Of a stretch of DNA of 64,000 nt, positions 38,151-46,742 are shown one piece after another. How positions within the stretch are numbered: position 1 is the stretch's first letter; every line of letters begins with the position of its first letter. The stretch is from Burkholderia pseudomultivorans (lineage in GTDB: Bacteria > Pseudomonadota > Gammaproteobacteria > Burkholderiales > Burkholderiaceae). Where the stretch lies: contig NZ_CABVPP010000017.1 of assembly GCF_902499075.1 (NCBI RefSeq), positions 1 to 64,000 on the forward strand, written 5' to 3'. A program made the translations under genes and the position numbers. The notes under the pieces were generated by a model, which was not told where the DNA came from, made no database searches, and saw nothing but the letters and a program-made list of their open reading frames with translations.

Positions 38151-38235
38151 GCCCAGGTGGTGAAATTGGTAGACGCAGGGGACTCAAAATCCCCCGCCGC
38201 AAGGCGTGCCGGTTCGATTCCGGCCCTGGGCACCA
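38151..38235 (+). tRNA. tRNA-Leu (anticodon CAA)
   Basis: An 85-nt class II tRNA. Acceptor arms are GCCCAGG and CCTGGGC with encoded ACCA. The anticodon stem GGGGA/TCCCC encloses CTCAAAA, giving anticodon CAA for UUG codons. A long variable arm (CCCGCCGCAAGGCG region) and the T-loop GGTTCGATTCC are present. It stands alone, 79 nt after the preceding gene. Confidence 0.96.
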
Positions 38236-38323
38236 GCATTCGCAGTACCGTCGAAACCCGCGCAAGCTCGTCGCTTCGCGGGTTTTTGTTTTTCCCGCGC
38301 TCCATTCCCCCGCCCTTCCCCGT

Positions 38324-39214
38324 TCAACCGCGCCCGCAGAACCGCACGATCGCGTCCGCCACCGGCGCCGCCGCCTCGCGCTGCGGGAAATGCCCGACGC
38401 CGTCGAGCACCTGACGCTCGTAGCGACCGCTGAAGAACCGCTCGCGCCCGGCCGAGCTGTCCGGGCGATTGCACGCGTCCGCGCCGCCATGCAGCACGAG
38501 CGTCGGCACCGCCAGCACGGGCGCAGGGTTCAGCCGCGCGTCGTCGTCCGCATAAGCCGGCGCGCCCGGCGCGAATCCCCAGCGATGCCGGTACGAGTGC
38601 AGTACGACGTCGATCCAGTCGGGACCGTCGAACGCGGCGGCGGCCGCGTCGAACGCGTCGTCGCGATACCAGCCCGGCGGCGACCAGGTGTCCCACATCA
38701 GGCGCGCGAACGCGCGGCGGTCGTCGCGCAGCGCGCGCTCGCCGCGCGGCGTCGCCAGGAACCAGTGATACCAGTAGTTGCGCGCCTGCTGCAGCGACAG
38801 CGGCTGGCCGGGATCGTTGGTGCCGTAGCCGACCGACAGCATCACCAGATGCGACGCGACGCCGTCGCGCAGCCCGCACGCGTTCGCGACCGCGCGGGCG
38901 CCCCAGTCGTGCCCGACCAGCACCGGCCGGTCGAGGCCGAGCGCATCGACGAAGTCGAGCAGATCGCGCCCGAGCGCCGCAAGCTGGCCGCTGCGCGGCG
39001 CGGACGCGTCGAGAAAGCGCGTCGGCGCGAAACCGCGCAGCGCGGGCGCCAGCACGCGGTAACCGTGCCCGGCGAGCGCCGCCGCGACACCGTCCCAGCC
39101 AACCGGGCTGTCGGGCCAGCCGTGCAGCAGCACGGCCGTGCGCTCGCCGCGCGGGTTCCATTCGAGATAAGCGATATCGAGCGACGCAGTCGTCGCATGT
39201 GCGTAGGTGGTCAT
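38324..39214 (-). CDS. Alpha/beta hydrolase, epoxide-hydrolase-like
   Basis: A 296-residue alpha/beta-hydrolase. The oxyanion segment HGWPDSPVGWDG is at residues 31-42, and the nucleophile elbow is GHDWGARAVA with Asp103, the pattern of soluble epoxide hydrolases and haloalkane dehalogenases rather than a Ser esterase. The catalytic His lies in DGVGHFPQRE near the end. The substrate is unknown. It is divergent from a LysR gene, which may regulate it. Confidence 0.82.
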   Translation of the reverse strand: MTTYAHATTASLDIAYLEWNPRGERTAVLLHGWPDSPVGWDGVAAALAGHGYRVLAPALRGFAPTRFLDASAPRSGQLAALGRDLLDFVDALGLDRPVLVGHDWGARAVANACGLRDGVASHLVMLSVGYGTNDPGQPLSLQQARNYWYHWFLATPRGERALRDDRRAFARLMWDTWSPPGWYRDDAFDAAAAAFDGPDWIDVVLHSYRHRWGFAPGAPAYADDDARLNPAPVLAVPTLVLHGGADACNRPDSSAGRERFFSGRYERQVLDGVGHFPQREAAAPVADAIVRFCGRG

Positions 39215-39286
39215 CGTGCACTCCTTCGTTGATCGAGCCGACCGGTCGATGGTAGGTCGCGATTTCGTCACGATTCGCGGAGTATC

Positions 39287-40216
39287 ATGATCCATTATCC
39301 GAATTTTGCGTTGAAACACCCGATGGAACCGTCAACCGATCCCGCGTCGAGCGCACTCGACATCGCGTTGCTGCGCACCTTCCTCGCGGTCGTCGACTGC
39401 CACGGCTTCGCGCCGGCCGCCGAACGGCTCGCGCTGACGCCGTCCGCCGTCAGCGGCCACATCAAGCGGCTCGAACAGGCGGCCGGCGCGGTGCTGCTCG
39501 CACGCACCACGCGCCGCGTCGCGCTCACGCCGGCCGGCGACACGCTGTACGCGTACGCGCGCAACATCGTCGACATGGAGCGCGAGGCGCGCGCGAGGCT
39601 GCGCGGCGCGCCCGCACACGGCCGGCTGCGCATCGGCGCGTCGGAAGACTTCGCAGGCACGTGGCTGCCGCTCGTGCTGCGCGCGTTCCGCGATCGTCAT
39701 CCGCATACGTCGATCGAGCTGAAGGTCGGCATCACCGCGTCGCTGCTGCGCGAGCAGGCACTCGGCCGGCTCGACGTGGTGTTCGGCAAGCTGTGCCGGC
39801 AGGTCGATGCGCCCGGCGAACTGCTGTGGGAGGAGCCGCTCGTCTGGGCGTTCGCGTCGGATCGCGCACTCGACGCGGCGCGCGACGTGCCGCTCGCGCT
39901 GTTTCCGGAGCCGTGCGTGTACCGGGACGCCGCCGTGTCGGCGCTCGCCGCGGCATTGCGGCCGTTTCGCGTGCTGTTCGAAAGCGCCAGCATGGCAGGA
40001 TGCATATCGGCCGCACTCGCGGGTTTCGCGGTCACCGCGCTCGCGCACAGCCAGCTGCGCGACGGGCTGCGCGCGTGCGGGCCGCAGGACGGCCTGCCGG
40101 CGTTGCCGGCGGCGCGCTTCTACGCGTTCGCGGCGAAGCCCGACGGCGTCGGCGCGGCGCTGATCAACGCGGTGCGGGAAACCGGACGCGGCCGGCAATT
40201 CGCGCGGGCCGGCTGA
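39287..40216 (+). CDS. LysR family regulator divergent from the hydrolase gene
   Basis: A 309-residue LysR-type regulator. The DNA-binding domain runs LLRTFLAVVDCHGFAPAAERLALTPSAVSGHIKRLEQAAG, and the effector domain begins at RLRIGASEDFAGTWLP. Start choice is unsettled: the ATG at 39287 has GGAG close upstream, while MEPSTDP at 39323 is nearer the family start. The 72-nt divergent spacing to the hydrolase makes that gene the likely target; the ligand is unknown. Confidence 0.83.
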   Translation: MIHYPNFALKHPMEPSTDPASSALDIALLRTFLAVVDCHGFAPAAERLALTPSAVSGHIKRLEQAAGAVLLARTTRRVALTPAGDTLYAYARNIVDMEREARARLRGAPAHGRLRIGASEDFAGTWLPLVLRAFRDRHPHTSIELKVGITASLLREQALGRLDVVFGKLCRQVDAPGELLWEEPLVWAFASDRALDAARDVPLALFPEPCVYRDAAVSALAAALRPFRVLFESASMAGCISAALAGFAVTALAHSQLRDGLRACGPQDGLPALPAARFYAFAAKPDGVGAALINAVRETGRGRQFARAG

Positions 40217-40240
40217 CATCGCGCGGCGCGCCGCGTCGGT

Positions 40241-41158
40241 TCAGACGTCGCGCGCCCCCGTCAACGCCTCCGCCATCAGCTCCCCGAACCAGTCGATGAA
40301 CGCGTTGAGCCGCCGCGACCGGTGCCGCCGGTGCGGATAGACGGCCGACACGTCCATCGGCTCGGCCCGATGCCCGGGCATCACCTCGACCAGCGCGCCG
40401 CTGTCCAGCAGATGCGCGACGTCGAAGCGCGGAATCTGGATCAGCCCCATCCCCGCGATGCAGCTCGCGATATAGGTTTCCGCGTTGTTGACGATCACGC
40501 GGCTCGGCAGCGTCAGCGTGTGCAGGCCGCCGTCCGCGCGATACTCCCATTCGAGTTCGCGCCCGCTCGTCGGCGACGCATAGCCGATCGCCCAGTGCCC
40601 GTGCGCGAGCGCATCCGGATGCTCGGGCACGCCGCATTCGCGCAGATAGTCGGGGCTCGCGCAGTTGATCAGCGTGAATCGGCCGAGCGGCCGCACGACG
40701 AGGCTGCTGTCCGCAAGCCGCCCGACCCGGATCGCGCAGTCGACGCCTTCCTGCACCAGGTCGATCGACCGGTCGGTCGAGCCGAGCGACAGCTGCAGCT
40801 TTGGGTGGCGGCGAAACAGCGACGGCAGCGCGGGCGCGATCATGCGGCGCGCGATCCGGCTCGGCACGTCGACGTTCAGTCGACCGACCACGTCGCGATC
40901 GCGGCGGCGAAACAGCCGGTCGAGCTCGTCGGCCTCCGCGAGCAGGCGCCGGCCGCGCTCGAGCAGCAGCGCGCCGTCGGCGGTCAGCTGCACCTGCCGC
41001 GTCGTGCGGTGCAGCAGGCGCGTGCCGAGCGCCGCCTCGAGCTGCTGAACGGCCGCCGACACGGTCGCGCGCGGCACGTCGAGCGCATGCGCGGCCTTGA
41101 TGAAGCTGCCCATTTCGGCAACCTGAAGAAAGATCCTGACCTGGTCGAGCTTGTCCAT
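40241..41158 (-). CDS. LysR family transcriptional regulator
   Basis: A 305-residue LysR protein (MDKLDQVRIFLQVAEMGSF start; HTH KAAHALDVPRATVSAAVQQLEAALG; effector domain with GLIQIPRFDVAHLL). It belongs to the group often paired with oxidoreductase or efflux genes. A GTG two codons upstream is an alternative start. The SDR gene upstream on the same strand ends 157 nt before it and is separated by a terminator, so it is transcribed on its own; the likely target is that SDR gene but this is a guess. Confidence 0.84.
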   Translation of the reverse strand: MDKLDQVRIFLQVAEMGSFIKAAHALDVPRATVSAAVQQLEAALGTRLLHRTTRQVQLTADGALLLERGRRLLAEADELDRLFRRRDRDVVGRLNVDVPSRIARRMIAPALPSLFRRHPKLQLSLGSTDRSIDLVQEGVDCAIRVGRLADSSLVVRPLGRFTLINCASPDYLRECGVPEHPDALAHGHWAIGYASPTSGRELEWEYRADGGLHTLTLPSRVIVNNAETYIASCIAGMGLIQIPRFDVAHLLDSGALVEVMPGHRAEPMDVSAVYPHRRHRSRRLNAFIDWFGELMAEALTGARDV

Positions 41159-41213
41159 CGTCACCGCGTTCGCTGGATTGATCGCCTGCCGGGTGCGCGT
41201 CGCGCCGCGCCGG

Positions 41214-41251
41214 AAACGAAACAGGCGCGCGGGGTTCGCCCGCGCGCCTGC
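41214..41251 (-). terminator. Terminator after the SDR gene
   Basis: Long GC-rich hairpin (CAGGCGCGCGGG / CCCGCGCGCCTG) with the minus-strand tail TTTCGTTT. It separates the SDR gene from the LysR gene downstream. Confidence 0.7.
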
Positions 41252-41314
41252 TCATTGTCCACGCAAACCGGCCAGTGCGGCACGCGATGCGCGCCGCGCC
41301 GCTTACTTCGTCGC

Positions 41315-42088
41315 TTACTTCGTCGTATAGCCGCCGTTGATCAGGATCGTCTGGCCGGTGATCCACCAGCCGTCGGTCACCAGGTGGCGGATGAACGGCA
41401 CGACGTCCTCGATGTCGGTCAGGCCCGTCTTGCTGAACGGCGACAGCGCGGCCGCGGTCTTGTGATACGCGACCGCATCGGCGCCTTCGGCCGGATAGAA
41501 GAACGGCGTGTCCATCGGGCCCGGCCCGACGGCCGTCACCGAGATCCCGCGCGCGCCGTACTCCTTCGCTGCCGCGCGCGTGAAATGCTCGACCGGCGCC
41601 TTCGACCCTTCGTAGGCCGCATAGAACGGCGTGAAGGCGCCGAGCAGCGACGTCACCAGCGTGACGAGCTTGCCGTTGTCCTCGAGATGCCGCCCGGCTT
41701 CCTTGATGAAGAAGAACGCCGACTTGCTGTTGACCGCGAACATGTCGTCGTATTCGGCCTCGCTGATCTCGGTGATCGGCTTCTTCAGCACCTTGCCGAC
41801 CGTATTGATCGCGATGTCGATCCTGCCGAAGCGCTGCTTCGCGGCGTCGAACAGCTTCTCGACCGCGCCGGCCGTCGTCAGGTCGCCCTGGAACGTGTCG
41901 GCCTGCGCGCCGGCCGCGCGCACGGCGGCGGCCGTTTCTTCGGCCGCGGCCTGCGTCGCGGCGCTGTTGTAGTGGATCGCGACCGCCTTCGCGCCGTGGC
42001 TCGCCAGGTCGCGAGCGATCAGGCCGCCGAGGTTCTTCGCGCCGCCTGCGATCAGGACGACCTTGTCTGCGAGCGTATGAGTAGCCAC
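41315..42088 (-). CDS. Short-chain dehydrogenase/reductase
   Basis: A 257-residue classical SDR. The cofactor motif is VLIAGGAKNLGGLIA (a GxxxGxG variant) near residue 11, with NTVGKV in place of the usual NNAG. The active site is TSLLG with Tyr-x-x-x-Lys as YEGSK near residue 160. The HYNSAATQ sequence after beta-2 suggests NADP(H) use. It ends with the SDR-typical GQTILINGGYTTK. Substrate unknown. It is followed by a terminator. Confidence 0.85.
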   Translation of the reverse strand: MATHTLADKVVLIAGGAKNLGGLIARDLASHGAKAVAIHYNSAATQAAAEETAAAVRAAGAQADTFQGDLTTAGAVEKLFDAAKQRFGRIDIAINTVGKVLKKPITEISEAEYDDMFAVNSKSAFFFIKEAGRHLEDNGKLVTLVTSLLGAFTPFYAAYEGSKAPVEHFTRAAAKEYGARGISVTAVGPGPMDTPFFYPAEGADAVAYHKTAAALSPFSKTGLTDIEDVVPFIRHLVTDGWWITGQTILINGGYTTK

Positions 42089-42282
42089 GGTTGACTCCTT
42101 TTCGTTGAAGAAGCTCCGAGTGTAGGCATACGCGACGCGCCGGTCAGCCGGTCGCGGCTGGATGGATTATCCATAAAACCCGACCAATCGCGAAAAACCG
42201 GGCGATCAAGAAAACGAAATGTGCGCTGCCGCACCGACGAGGCCACCGCCTTCCGGTAGCGGACGCGCATCGGCCCGCCCGC

Positions 42283-42783
42283 TCAGCGCGCGTAGCGCGC
42301 GGCATCGATCTTGCCGAGCAGCCATTGCATGCCGGCGAGATGCTGCTGATCGTGGCTGCACAGGTAATGGATGAGCCCGCGCACGGTCAGCGGGCCGTAG
42401 CCTTCGAACTCGCCGGTGCGGGCGAACTGGTCGGGCGTGAGGCGCGACACGAGATCGAGCGTTTCGCGCCGCGCGTCGCGAAACGCGGCCAGCACATCGG
42501 ACGCATACGCGTGGTCGTAGCGCCGCGCAACTGCAAGCGCATCGCCGTCGACCGACACGAGCAGCGGCCGCGCCTCGTCGAGCATCCGCCGCAGCCGCAC
42601 GTGATAGCCGTCGATCTCGATGTCGCGCACGTGGCACAGCTGGCCGAGCGGCGAGAAATGCTCGCTCGGCATGCCGGTCCAGTCGTCCGGCGTCCAGCGC
42701 GCATAGCCGTCGGGCACGGCGGCGAACTGCGCTTCGAGCTGGCGGGGAAAATCGGCGAGTGCATCGAGCGTCGTCGGATTCAT
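42283..42783 (-). CDS. DinB-like/DUF1993-type metal-dependent protein
   Basis: A 166-residue four-helix protein of the DinB/YfiT superfamily. The conserved histidines are in PLGQLCHVRDIEIDGYH near residue 50 and HYLCSHDQQHLAGMQWLLG near residue 145, which form the metal site in this fold. Members range from damage-inducible proteins to thiol transferases; no specific role can be given. The ATG at 42783 gives MNPTTLDAL. Confidence 0.75.
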   Translation of the reverse strand: MNPTTLDALADFPRQLEAQFAAVPDGYARWTPDDWTGMPSEHFSPLGQLCHVRDIEIDGYHVRLRRMLDEARPLLVSVDGDALAVARRYDHAYASDVLAAFRDARRETLDLVSRLTPDQFARTGEFEGYGPLTVRGLIHYLCSHDQQHLAGMQWLLGKIDAARYAR

Positions 42784-42849
42784 GCTGAAACTCCGTGTCG
42801 GATAGGACGCCGGCGAGCCCGGCACCGGCCCGCCGACGCCGCGGCGGGC

Positions 42850-43224
42850 TTACTTCACGCTGAAGCCGTACGCGCCCTGCGTCCGATGCCCGTCGGTCGC
42901 GACGGCCACCCATTTCACCGTATAGGCGCCGGCGCCGAGCGCGGCGAGCGGCACCGTCATCCGCTTGCGGTTCGCGGCGTCGATGCGCGCACGGCCGTCC
43001 GACACGGTTTTACCGTCGCCGTCGACCACCACGATCGAGCTGAACGCCGGCTCGAGCGTTTCGGTGAAGTCGATCGTGACGGCGGCCGGCGCGGCGGCGA
43101 GCGCCGCATTCGCGGCCGGATCGCTGCTCGCGACGTGCGCATGCGCGAACGCGGCCGACGAAACGGTCGCGGCGAGCACGACGGCGGCGGCCTTGCGGCC
43201 GAACGGGAACGAATCGAAATACAT
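42850..43224 (-). CDS. copC: CopC-domain copper-binding protein
   Basis: A 124-residue periplasmic protein with a signal peptide. Cleavage is after AFA, so the mature protein starts HAHVASSDPAANAAL, with the N-terminal His1 and His3 that ligate Cu(II). DFTETLEPAFSSIVVVDGDGK and the terminal TDGHRTQGAYGFSVK match CopC/YobA. The usual CopD membrane partner is not fused or adjacent here. It precedes the DinB-like gene on the same strand by 66 nt. Confidence 0.86.
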   Translation of the reverse strand: MYFDSFPFGRKAAAVVLAATVSSAAFAHAHVASSDPAANAALAAAPAAVTIDFTETLEPAFSSIVVVDGDGKTVSDGRARIDAANRKRMTVPLAALGAGAYTVKWVAVATDGHRTQGAYGFSVK

Positions 43225-43328
43225 GGGCTTTCCGTGAAGAATGAACAGACGCCACGCGCCGCGCGGCGTCCCGGCAGCTTACCAGCGCGCGCCGGTGCGC
43301 GCGCAGCGCTTGGTAGAATGCGCGCGCT

Positions 43329-44045
43329 ATGGATCTCGAAAGCATTCTCTACACGCAGGGCTTCGGCTCGCGCCGCCAGTGCCGCGGCCTGATCGACGCG
43401 GGCCGCGTCGCCGTCGCGGGCGCGCCCGCGACCGACCCGGACGCCCGGTTCGACACCGACGGCCTCGTCTTCACCGTCGACGGCACGCCGTGGCCGTTCC
43501 ACGCGCGCGCGTATCTCGCGCTGAACAAGCCGGCCGGCTACGAGTGTTCGCGCGATCCGCAGCATCACGCGAGCGTGTTCAGCCTGCTGCCCGCGCCGCT
43601 CGTCGCGCGCGGCGTGCAGTGCGTCGGCCGCCTCGACCAGGACACGACCGGCCTGCTGCTGCTGTCCGACGACGGCCAGTTCGTGCACGCGTACACGTCG
43701 CCGAAGCGCAAGGTGCCGAAAACCTACGTCGCGACCGTGCGCCATCCGCTCGACGACACGCAGCTCGACGCGCTGCGCGCCGGCGTGCAGCTGCACGGCG
43801 AGCCCAGGCCGATCGCGGCGGTCGCCGCCGACGCGCGCGATACGCACGCGCTCGCGCTGACCGTCCTCGAAGGCAAGTATCACCAGGTGAAGCGCATGGT
43901 CGCGGCGGCCAGCAACCGCGTGGAAGCGCTGCACCGCGAGCGCATCGGCGGCTTCACGCTGCCGGACGACCTCGCCCCGGGCGCATGGCGCTGGCTCGAC
44001 GAAGCCGACCTTTCAGCGCTGCGCAATCCCGTCAAAACCCTGTAA
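43329..44045 (+). CDS. rsuA: Pseudouridine synthase, RsuA family
   Basis: A 238-residue enzyme with a short S4-like N-terminal domain (MDLESILYTQGFGSRRQCRGLIDAGRV) and the RsuA/RluB/E/F catalytic domain. The catalytic Asp is Asp103 in GRLDQDTTGLLLLSDDG; KVPKTYVATV and EGKYHQVKRM are also diagnostic. RsuA modifies U516 of 16S rRNA. RluE-type 23S specificity is an alternative; the S4 domain favours RsuA. Confidence 0.86.
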   Translation: MDLESILYTQGFGSRRQCRGLIDAGRVAVAGAPATDPDARFDTDGLVFTVDGTPWPFHARAYLALNKPAGYECSRDPQHHASVFSLLPAPLVARGVQCVGRLDQDTTGLLLLSDDGQFVHAYTSPKRKVPKTYVATVRHPLDDTQLDALRAGVQLHGEPRPIAAVAADARDTHALALTVLEGKYHQVKRMVAAASNRVEALHRERIGGFTLPDDLAPGAWRWLDEADLSALRNPVKTL

Positions 44046-44151
44046 GGGAAAATCCGCACGACCGTTCGAAGGCTGCCCGCATCGCAGCCTCAGGTTCCCC
44101 CGCTATACTGAAATCACAAGCTGTACGAGCAGCGATGCTGGGGGAGACGTC

Positions 44152-44340
44152 ATGCATACCAACCAATCGTTCGAACTGTCCTACGTGATCATCGCGTTCG
44201 CCGTAGTCGGCGCCATCGCGATCGGCGCGCTGCTGGCCGCGATGCGCGCGAGGCACAAATATCATCCGAACCTGATTGGCGCGCTGATCGGCGCGCTGCT
44301 GTGCTTCCTGCTGATCGAGGCGCTACCGGCGCTGACCTGA
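44152..44340 (+). CDS. Small two-helix membrane protein, unknown
   Basis: A 62-residue open frame. The first predicted membrane helix is at residues 10-29 (YVIIAFAVVGAIAIGALLAA), a short Arg/Lys/His loop follows (MRARHKYHP), then a second helix at residues 40-58 (LIGALIGALLCFLLIEALP). GGGGGA lies 8 nt before the ATG. No family is recognised. Its end overlaps the convergent epimerase gene by 18 nt. Confidence 0.6.
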   Translation: MHTNQSFELSYVIIAFAVVGAIAIGALLAAMRARHKYHPNLIGALIGALLCFLLIEALPALT

Positions 44341-45357
44341 CGCGCCGCCCGGCGCGAGCGTTTGAAGGAATTCGTCTACGGTCGGATAGCGCAGGCTCAC
44401 GCACAATTCGGCCTTGAGCCGTGCGTTGGACAGCCGTCGCGACTCGCGCATGAACGACAGCAGCGTGGGCTCGAGCTGGCGCTCGGCGTCCGCGCGGCTG
44501 ATGCGCGGCGGCCGCGGCAGGCCGAACGCCTGCGCGACCCGGTCGAAATAGTCTCCCATCCGCAGTTCGCTGTCGTCCGACGCGTGCACCGCGCGCGCCG
44601 GCCTGCCGCGTTCGGCCGCGCGGCGCAGGATTGCCGCGAGATCGTCCGCGTGGATGTGGTTCGTGTAGACGTCGTCGGCCGCCGCGAGCGCAGGCGTGCC
44701 GCGCTCGAGGCGCGCGAGCGGCAGCCGGTTCTCCGCGTAGATGCCCGGGATGCGCACGATGCGCGCGGACAGCACGCCGCGCGCCGTCGCCGCGCGCAGT
44801 TGGCGCTCGGCCGACACGCGGCGCAACGCACGCGGATTCGCGGGGCGCAGCGGCTGCGTTTCGTCGATGCGCGCCCCGCCGCAGTCGCCGTAAACGCCCG
44901 TCGTGCTCGCATAGACGAGCCGTGGCGCGCGAAGGCCGTCGGGTACAATACGCGCTTTCCGGACGGGCGCGCCAACCTGCCGGGACGCGACGCGCAGCGT
45001 GCGCAGCCGGCCGACCGCCGACGCAGGCTGGCTCGGCCGCCGGGCAGGCATGCTCAATGCGGCGATCAGCGCACGCGTGCGCCGGTCGTCGCGGCCGTCG
45101 GGCTGCGGCGGCGCGAGATGCAGGACCGTGCGGGCAAGGCCCGCGATGCGGCGCAGCGTCGCGCGCTGGTCGAGATTGCCGACGATCGGCGTCGCGCCCG
45201 CGTTGCGCAGTTCGTCGCGGCGCGCCGGATGGCTCGTCAGCGCGACGATCCGCGGATTGCAGCGCGCGCCGCGCCATTGCGCGACGCAGCGCAGGCCGAC
45301 GTCGCCGCAGCCGACGATCAGCGCGCGCGGCCGGCGCAGGATTCGTGTCGCGATCAT
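44323..45357 (-). CDS. NAD(P)-dependent epimerase/dehydratase-like protein
   Basis: A 344-residue extended-SDR protein with an atypical N-terminal GCGDVGLRC dinucleotide motif (YeeZ/NAD-dependent group) near residue 16. YASTTGVYGDCGGARIDETQPLRP near residue 148 and RIPGIYAENRLPL support the fold. A stretch rich in Arg (residues 110-140) is atypical and may be an insertion. The ATG at 45357 lacks a clear Shine-Dalgarno; an upstream in-frame start at 45408 exists. The substrate is unknown. Confidence 0.78.
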   Translation of the reverse strand: MIATRILRRPRALIVGCGDVGLRCVAQWRGARCNPRIVALTSHPARRDELRNAGATPIVGNLDQRATLRRIAGLARTVLHLAPPQPDGRDDRRTRALIAALSMPARRPSQPASAVGRLRTLRVASRQVGAPVRKARIVPDGLRAPRLVYASTTGVYGDCGGARIDETQPLRPANPRALRRVSAERQLRAATARGVLSARIVRIPGIYAENRLPLARLERGTPALAAADDVYTNHIHADDLAAILRRAAERGRPARAVHASDDSELRMGDYFDRVAQAFGLPRPPRISRADAERQLEPTLLSFMRESRRLSNARLKAELCVSLRYPTVDEFLQTLAPGGASGQRR

Positions 45358-45463
45358 GTTGTTTGCGAAATCAGTAGCCACCGTTGCGCGGCGCGCAACG
45401 GATTGCATTGTAGCTGCCGTGCGCGACATGCACGGTCCCCACATTTTGTTCTAGTTTGGTTCT

Positions 45464-46495
45464 ATGGCATTCAACGTCACTCTCAAGCAAAGCGGCCGGC
45501 AGTTCCAGGTCGAGTCGGATGAAACCGTGCTGGCGGCCGCGCTGCGCCAGAACGTCCATCTGCCGTACGGCTGCAAGAACGGCGCGTGCGGCTCCTGCAA
45601 GGGGCAGATCGTGTCGGGGCAGATCGAGCAGGGCCCGCACGCGGCGTCGGCGCTGTCCAACGACGAGCGCACGCGCGGCCTCGCGCTGCTGTGCTGCTCG
45701 AAGGCGCAATGCGATCTCGAGATCGACGTGCGCGAGATCGCCGGCGTCGACGGCGTGCAGGTCAAGAAGCTGCCGTGCCGGATCGCCGCGCTCGAACGCA
45801 AGGCCGACGACGTGATGGTCGTGAAGCTGCAGCTGCCGGCCAACGAACGCCTGCAGTACCTGGCGGGCCAGTACGTCGAGTTCATCCTGAAGGACGGCGC
45901 ACGCCGCAGCTACTCGATGGCGAACGCGCCGCACGAGGAAGGCCCGATCGAGCTGCATATCCGCCACATGCCGGGCGGCAAGTTCACCGACCACGTGTTC
46001 GGCGCGATGAAGGAGCGCGACATCCTGCGCTTCGAAGGCCCGCTCGGCACGTTCTTCCTGCGCGAGGATTCCGACAAGCCGATCGTGCTGCTCGCGTCGG
46101 GCACCGGCTTCGCGCCGATCAAGGCGATCATCGAGCACGTGAAGCACGCGGGCATCACGCGCCCGATGACGCTCTACTGGGGCGCGCGCCGCAAGAAGGA
46201 CATCTATCTCGGCGAGCTGGCCGAGCAGTGGGCGCGCGAGATCCCGAACTTCAAGTACGTGCCGGTGCTGTCCGAGCCGGACGACGCCGACCAGTGGACG
46301 GGCCGCACCGGCTTCGTGCACCGCGCGGTGATCGAGGACCTGCCCGACCTGTCGGGCCATCAGGTCTACGCGTGCGGCGCGCCGGTGATGGTCGAGTCCG
46401 CGCAGCGCGACTTCACGCAGCACCACGGGCTGCCGGTCGACGAGTTCTACGCGGACTCGTTCACCAGCGCCGCCGATCTCGCGCATCCGGTCTGA
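45464..46495 (+). CDS. ascD: Ferredoxin-FAD/NAD(P)H reductase fusion (CDP-6-deoxy-delta-3,4-glucoseen reductase type)
   Basis: A 343-residue electron-transfer protein. The N-terminal plant-type [2Fe-2S] domain has Cys37, Cys42, Cys45 and a Cys at 77/78 (CKNGACGSC...LLCC). The FAD domain shows RSYSMANAP near residue 146, and the NAD domain ASGTGFAPIKAI near residue 210. It matches the gene commonly annotated ascD in Burkholderia. The donor-acceptor pair is not known here, and without a sugar-biosynthesis cluster the name is by similarity only. It ends before the argD leader region. Confidence 0.82.
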   Translation: MAFNVTLKQSGRQFQVESDETVLAAALRQNVHLPYGCKNGACGSCKGQIVSGQIEQGPHAASALSNDERTRGLALLCCSKAQCDLEIDVREIAGVDGVQVKKLPCRIAALERKADDVMVVKLQLPANERLQYLAGQYVEFILKDGARRSYSMANAPHEEGPIELHIRHMPGGKFTDHVFGAMKERDILRFEGPLGTFFLREDSDKPIVLLASGTGFAPIKAIIEHVKHAGITRPMTLYWGARRKKDIYLGELAEQWAREIPNFKYVPVLSEPDDADQWTGRTGFVHRAVIEDLPDLSGHQVYACGAPVMVESAQRDFTQHHGLPVDEFYADSFTSAADLAHPV

Positions 46496-46520
46496 CGCCG
46501 GCCCGCGTCCCGCGCCGGGC

Positions 46521-46550
46521 GCCGCGATGTCACATCGGTGGCATCGCGGC
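46521..46550 (+). terminator. Hairpin downstream of the reductase gene
   Basis: Arms GCCGCGATG and CATCGCGGC with a 12-nt loop, 25 nt after the reductase stop. It lacks a T-run, so it is at best a weak or Rho-assisted terminator; it lies immediately upstream of the candidate argD promoter. Confidence 0.35.
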
Positions 46551-46552
46551 GG

Positions 46553-46582
46553 TTTACAGTCGGGCGCGGGATGCCTTATGCT
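46553..46582 (+). promoter_or_regulatory. Candidate sigma-70 promoter of argD
   Basis: TTTACA (46553-46558) and TATGCT (46577-46582) with an 18-nt spacer match -35 and -10 elements at 5/6 and 4/6 positions. Transcription would start near 46589-46590, at or just before the ATG of the Arg-rich leader frame. Confidence 0.6.
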
Positions 46583-46589
46583 TGCGCAC

Positions 46590-46673
46590 ATGAACCGCTT
46601 CCTGTCCGCCCTCCGACGTCGCCGCTCGCCGCTCCTCCCGGATGCCGCCGGCTCGTCACGGACTCGCGCGTAA
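46590..46673 (+). CDS. Putative 27-codon arginine-rich leader peptide of argD
   Basis: ATG to TAA frame encoding MNRFLSALRRRRSPLLPDAA followed by GSSRTRA. Seven of its 27 codons are Arg, four in a row (CGA CGT CGC CGC at 46614-46625). It sits between a promoter and a terminator that precede argD, the layout of an attenuation leader. No Shine-Dalgarno is seen; the predicted transcription start makes it possibly leaderless. In GC-rich DNA, Arg-rich frames arise by chance, so translation is unproven. Confidence 0.4.
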   Translation: MNRFLSALRRRRSPLLPDAAGSSRTRA

Positions 46674-46742
46674 CCCCGCCCCGCTTCACCGGTTACGCAC
46701 AAGCTGTTCGATCCACCAGCCACGGCATTCCGTGGCTTTTTT
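46642..46742 (+). promoter_or_regulatory. Putative arginine attenuator (antiterminator/terminator switch)
   Basis: Bases 46642-46653 (ATGCCGCCGGCT) can pair with 46718-46728 (AGCCACGGCAT), giving 10 bp around a 2x1 internal loop. That pairing would disrupt the terminator at 46718-46742. Between them lies an independent 8-bp hairpin, GCGTAACC (46668-46675) with GGTTACGC (46691-46698), which starts at the leader stop codon. A ribosome paused at the Arg codons would leave 46642-46653 free (antitermination); one reaching the stop would cover it (termination). Confidence 0.45.
46718..46742 (+). terminator. Intrinsic terminator upstream of argD
   Basis: Perfect 8-bp stem AGCCACGG / CCGTGGCT with loop CATT and six T. 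It lies 42 nt before the argD start and more than 220 nt after the previous gene, so it is placed to control argD rather than to end ascD. Confidence 0.85.
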
